In this document: positions 6,670 to 7,752 of the stretch, piece after piece | How the letters are laid out: each line of letters begins with the position of its first letter | Numbering within the stretch: position 1 is the first letter of the stretch | Source: Acidobacteriota bacterium | GTDB taxonomy: Bacteria; Acidobacteriota; Terriglobia; UBA7540 | Reading direction: 5' to 3' | NCBI GenBank assembly: GCA_021827255.1 | Contig: JAKAWO010000139.1 | Coordinates: forward strand, 1 to 7,752 | Length of the DNA stretch: 7,752 bases | Made by a program: the position numbers and the translations under genes | Notes under the pieces: model-generated | Database searches by the model: none | What the model saw: only the letters and a program-made list of their open reading frames with translations | Told to the model about the DNA's origin: nothing

Positions 6670-7038
6670 TCAAGTGAGGTTCGTATTCTTGGCTGACGGC
6701 GTGAAGTGAAGCGTGAACTGATAGAATGTGAGGTCAATCGGAACTCGGTAGTCCACGCTGATGGTGACGGTGCGCCCCACCGTTACTTGGATGTCGTCGC
6801 GCGTTATCGGGAGGCCCAGGTCGCGCGCCTTCCGCATAATTTGATCCTTCACTCCATCCGCGGTGGCTGGCGGGTAGGCTACCGTCGCGTCCACGGCCAG
6901 ATTGCGAACGAAATCAGAGAGCTCGTAATTTTGAACATAGACCGGGAGGATTTTTATTCCGGTGTAAATAATCGCCGCGATAAACAGCAGCACAATGATG
7001 CCCTTCAGCCGGCCAGCTCCCTGCTCCTGAAGCCTCAT
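6670..7038 (-). CDS. Small single-pass membrane protein (DUF4845-like), function unknown
   Basis: A 122-residue protein with a short basic N-terminus (MRLQEQGAGRLK), one membrane helix at about residues 13-31 running into KILPVYVQNYEL, then about 85 mostly polar residues. These look like a small alpha-beta domain: a helix with VKDQIMRKARDLGLP, then the strands DIQVTVGRTVTISVDYRVPID and TFYQFTLHF. This layout resembles the DUF4845 type of small membrane protein, a weak match made by eye. I chose the ATG at 7038 because GGGGAGG lies 5 nt upstream. Alternatives are the ATG at 7041 (too close to that site) and a GTG at 7077, which would add 13 residues and overlap the proS stop by 8 bp. It sits between proS and the PBP gene; the PBP start lies one codon beyond its TGA stop. 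Coupled expression with the PBP hints at an envelope role, but no function can be assigned. Confidence 0.88.
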   Translation of the reverse strand: MRLQEQGAGRLKGIIVLLFIAAIIYTGIKILPVYVQNYELSDFVRNLAVDATVAYPPATADGVKDQIMRKARDLGLPITRDDIQVTVGRTVTISVDYRVPIDLTFYQFTLHFTPSAKNTNLT

Positions 7039-7043
7039 CATCT

Positions 7044-7050
7044 CCTCCCC
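7044..7050 (-). promoter_or_regulatory. Ribosome binding site deciding the small membrane protein start
   Basis: The minus strand reads GGGGAGG followed by a 5-nt spacer and the ATG at 7038. It supports this start over the GTG at 7077, which has only a weak GAGG nine nt upstream. Confidence 0.6.
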
Positions 7051-7069
7051 GCGCGGGCGAGCGTCTTGT

Positions 7070-7752
7070 CTAGCCACGGATTCTCGCCTCGAGCGCCTCC
7101 CTCAGCGTTTCCAGCTTAACATCCTCAATTTTCTTTGTCGAGCGCTCGAAGATTTCCGCCAGCCCTTGTTGAAATTTCCGTTTCCCCAAGGTCACGCGAT
7201 ACGGGATGCCGATCAGGTCCGCATCCTTAAACTTGACGCCGGGCCGCTCGTTGCGGTCGTCGAAGAGCACGTCCAGCGCGCGGGCGCGAAGCTCCGAATA
7301 GAGTTTTTCCCCCCCCCTCCGCGCGCCCTCGTCATCCATATTGGCCACCGTCAGGATCACGTCGAACGGAGCGATCGGGCGCGGCAGGAACATGCCGTCT
7401 TCGTCATGATTTTGTTCCACCGCGGCGGCCAGAATGCGCTCGATGCCGATCCCGTAGGACCCCATCACCAGCGTCACCTCCTGGCCCTTCCCATCGAGCA
7501 CGCTCGCGCCCAGCGCCTGCGAGTACTTCCGCCCCAGCTTAAAGACGTGCCCCAGCTCGATCGCCGGGGTCACCACGATCGGTTTTCCGCAGCGCGGGCA
7601 CGGATCGCCCGCCGTCACCACCCGCAGATCATGGAACGCCGCCTCAAAATCCCGGCCCGGCGTTACGTTCCGCAAATGCTGGTCATCGTGGTTTGCGCCC
7701 GCGATCAGGTTCCTGCGCCCCTCGAGCGTCCGGTCCGCCAGCAGGCGAACCT
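7070..7752 (-). CDS. proS: Prolyl-tRNA synthetase, C-terminal part (partial at window edge)
   Basis: This class II enzyme charges tRNA-Pro with proline in the cytoplasm. About 226 codons are visible; the N-terminus lies beyond 7752 and the stop is TAG at 7072-7070. The fragment opens with VRLLADRTLEGRRNLIAGAN, the end of the bacterial editing insertion (INS/YbaK-like) domain. It continues through a CPRCGKP knuckle and AIELGHVFKLGRKYSQALGA to class II motif 3, MGSYGIGIERILAAAVEQNHDEDGM. The anticodon-binding domain follows, with EKLYSELRARALDVLFDDRNERPGVKFKDADLIGIPYRVTLG, close to E. coli ProS throughout. The editing insertion marks it as the bacterial-type enzyme. A G9A5 tract on the coding strand (7317-7304) sits in the sequence but the frame is continuous across it. 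The downstream small membrane protein gene begins within about 30 bp, suggesting co-transcription. The identification is very secure. Confidence 0.97.
   Translation of the reverse strand, partial: VRLLADRTLEGRRNLIAGANHDDQHLRNVTPGRDFEAAFHDLRVVTAGDPCPRCGKPIVVTPAIELGHVFKLGRKYSQALGASVLDGKGQEVTLVMGSYGIGIERILAAAVEQNHDEDGMFLPRPIAPFDVILTVANMDDEGARRGGEKLYSELRARALDVLFDDRNERPGVKFKDADLIGIPYRVTLGKRKFQQGLAEIFERSTKKIEDVKLETLREALEARIRG

Noticed and set aside
7304..7317. Suspected frameshift in proS at the G/A homopolymer
   Set aside because: Residues on both sides match the anticodon-binding domain of ProRS in one continuous frame, so there is no evidence of disruption.
1..7752. Search by eye for mobile elements, CRISPR arrays, tRNA genes and defence systems
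   Set aside because: I saw no transposase or integrase, no regularly spaced direct repeats, no tRNA cloverleaf and no defence-type domain; the window is almost fully occupied by envelope and housekeeping genes.

Overview
All seven genes lie on the minus strand, so transcription runs from high to low coordinates. In that order they are: the C-terminal part of prolyl-tRNA synthetase (proS), a small single-pass membrane protein, a bifunctional class A penicillin-binding protein of the PBP1b type, a secreted TolB-N-like/TPR protein, a full-length NfeD membrane serine protease, a slipin (SPFH/stomatin family), and the N-terminus of a further single-pass membrane protein that runs off the window. 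There is no tRNA, rRNA, CRISPR array, transposase or phage gene. The region reads as chromosomal housekeeping and cell-envelope sequence rather than a mobile island.

The organism is probably a GC-rich Gram-negative bacterium. Acidobacteriota is my best guess. It rests on the style of the secreted TPR protein, the short 'LPVY' membrane protein beside a PBP, and the 'FFSLGYLVGY' membrane anchor of the last gene. This is inference from remembered family flavour, not a search.

Region by region: 7752-6664 holds proS, the small membrane protein and the GTG start of the PBP. They are packed tightly; the PBP start follows the previous stop in the same frame with one codon between. 6666-4015 is the PBP gene (membrane anchor, UB2H-like domain, GT51 glycosyltransferase, transpeptidase, Pro/Ala-rich tail with cationic segments). 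4014-3938 is a short gap holding a perfect TATAAT box, after which the TolB-N/TPR gene starts with almost no leader. 2638-2495 is a 144-bp gap with nested inverted repeats ahead of nfeD. 2494-253 is the nfeD-slipin pair, split by an unusually structured 109-bp GC-rich spacer. 206-1 is the start of the last gene.

Two functional themes stand out. The first is septal or lateral peptidoglycan synthesis: a PBP1b-like synthase is followed by a periplasmic protein that combines a TolB-N-like domain with TPRs. Those are the two fold types known from the PBP activators LpoB and LpoA, so this pair is the best candidate for something undescribed here. The second is membrane quality control or microdomain organisation: a protease-type NfeD with intact catalytic Ser/Lys sits beside its likely slipin partner.
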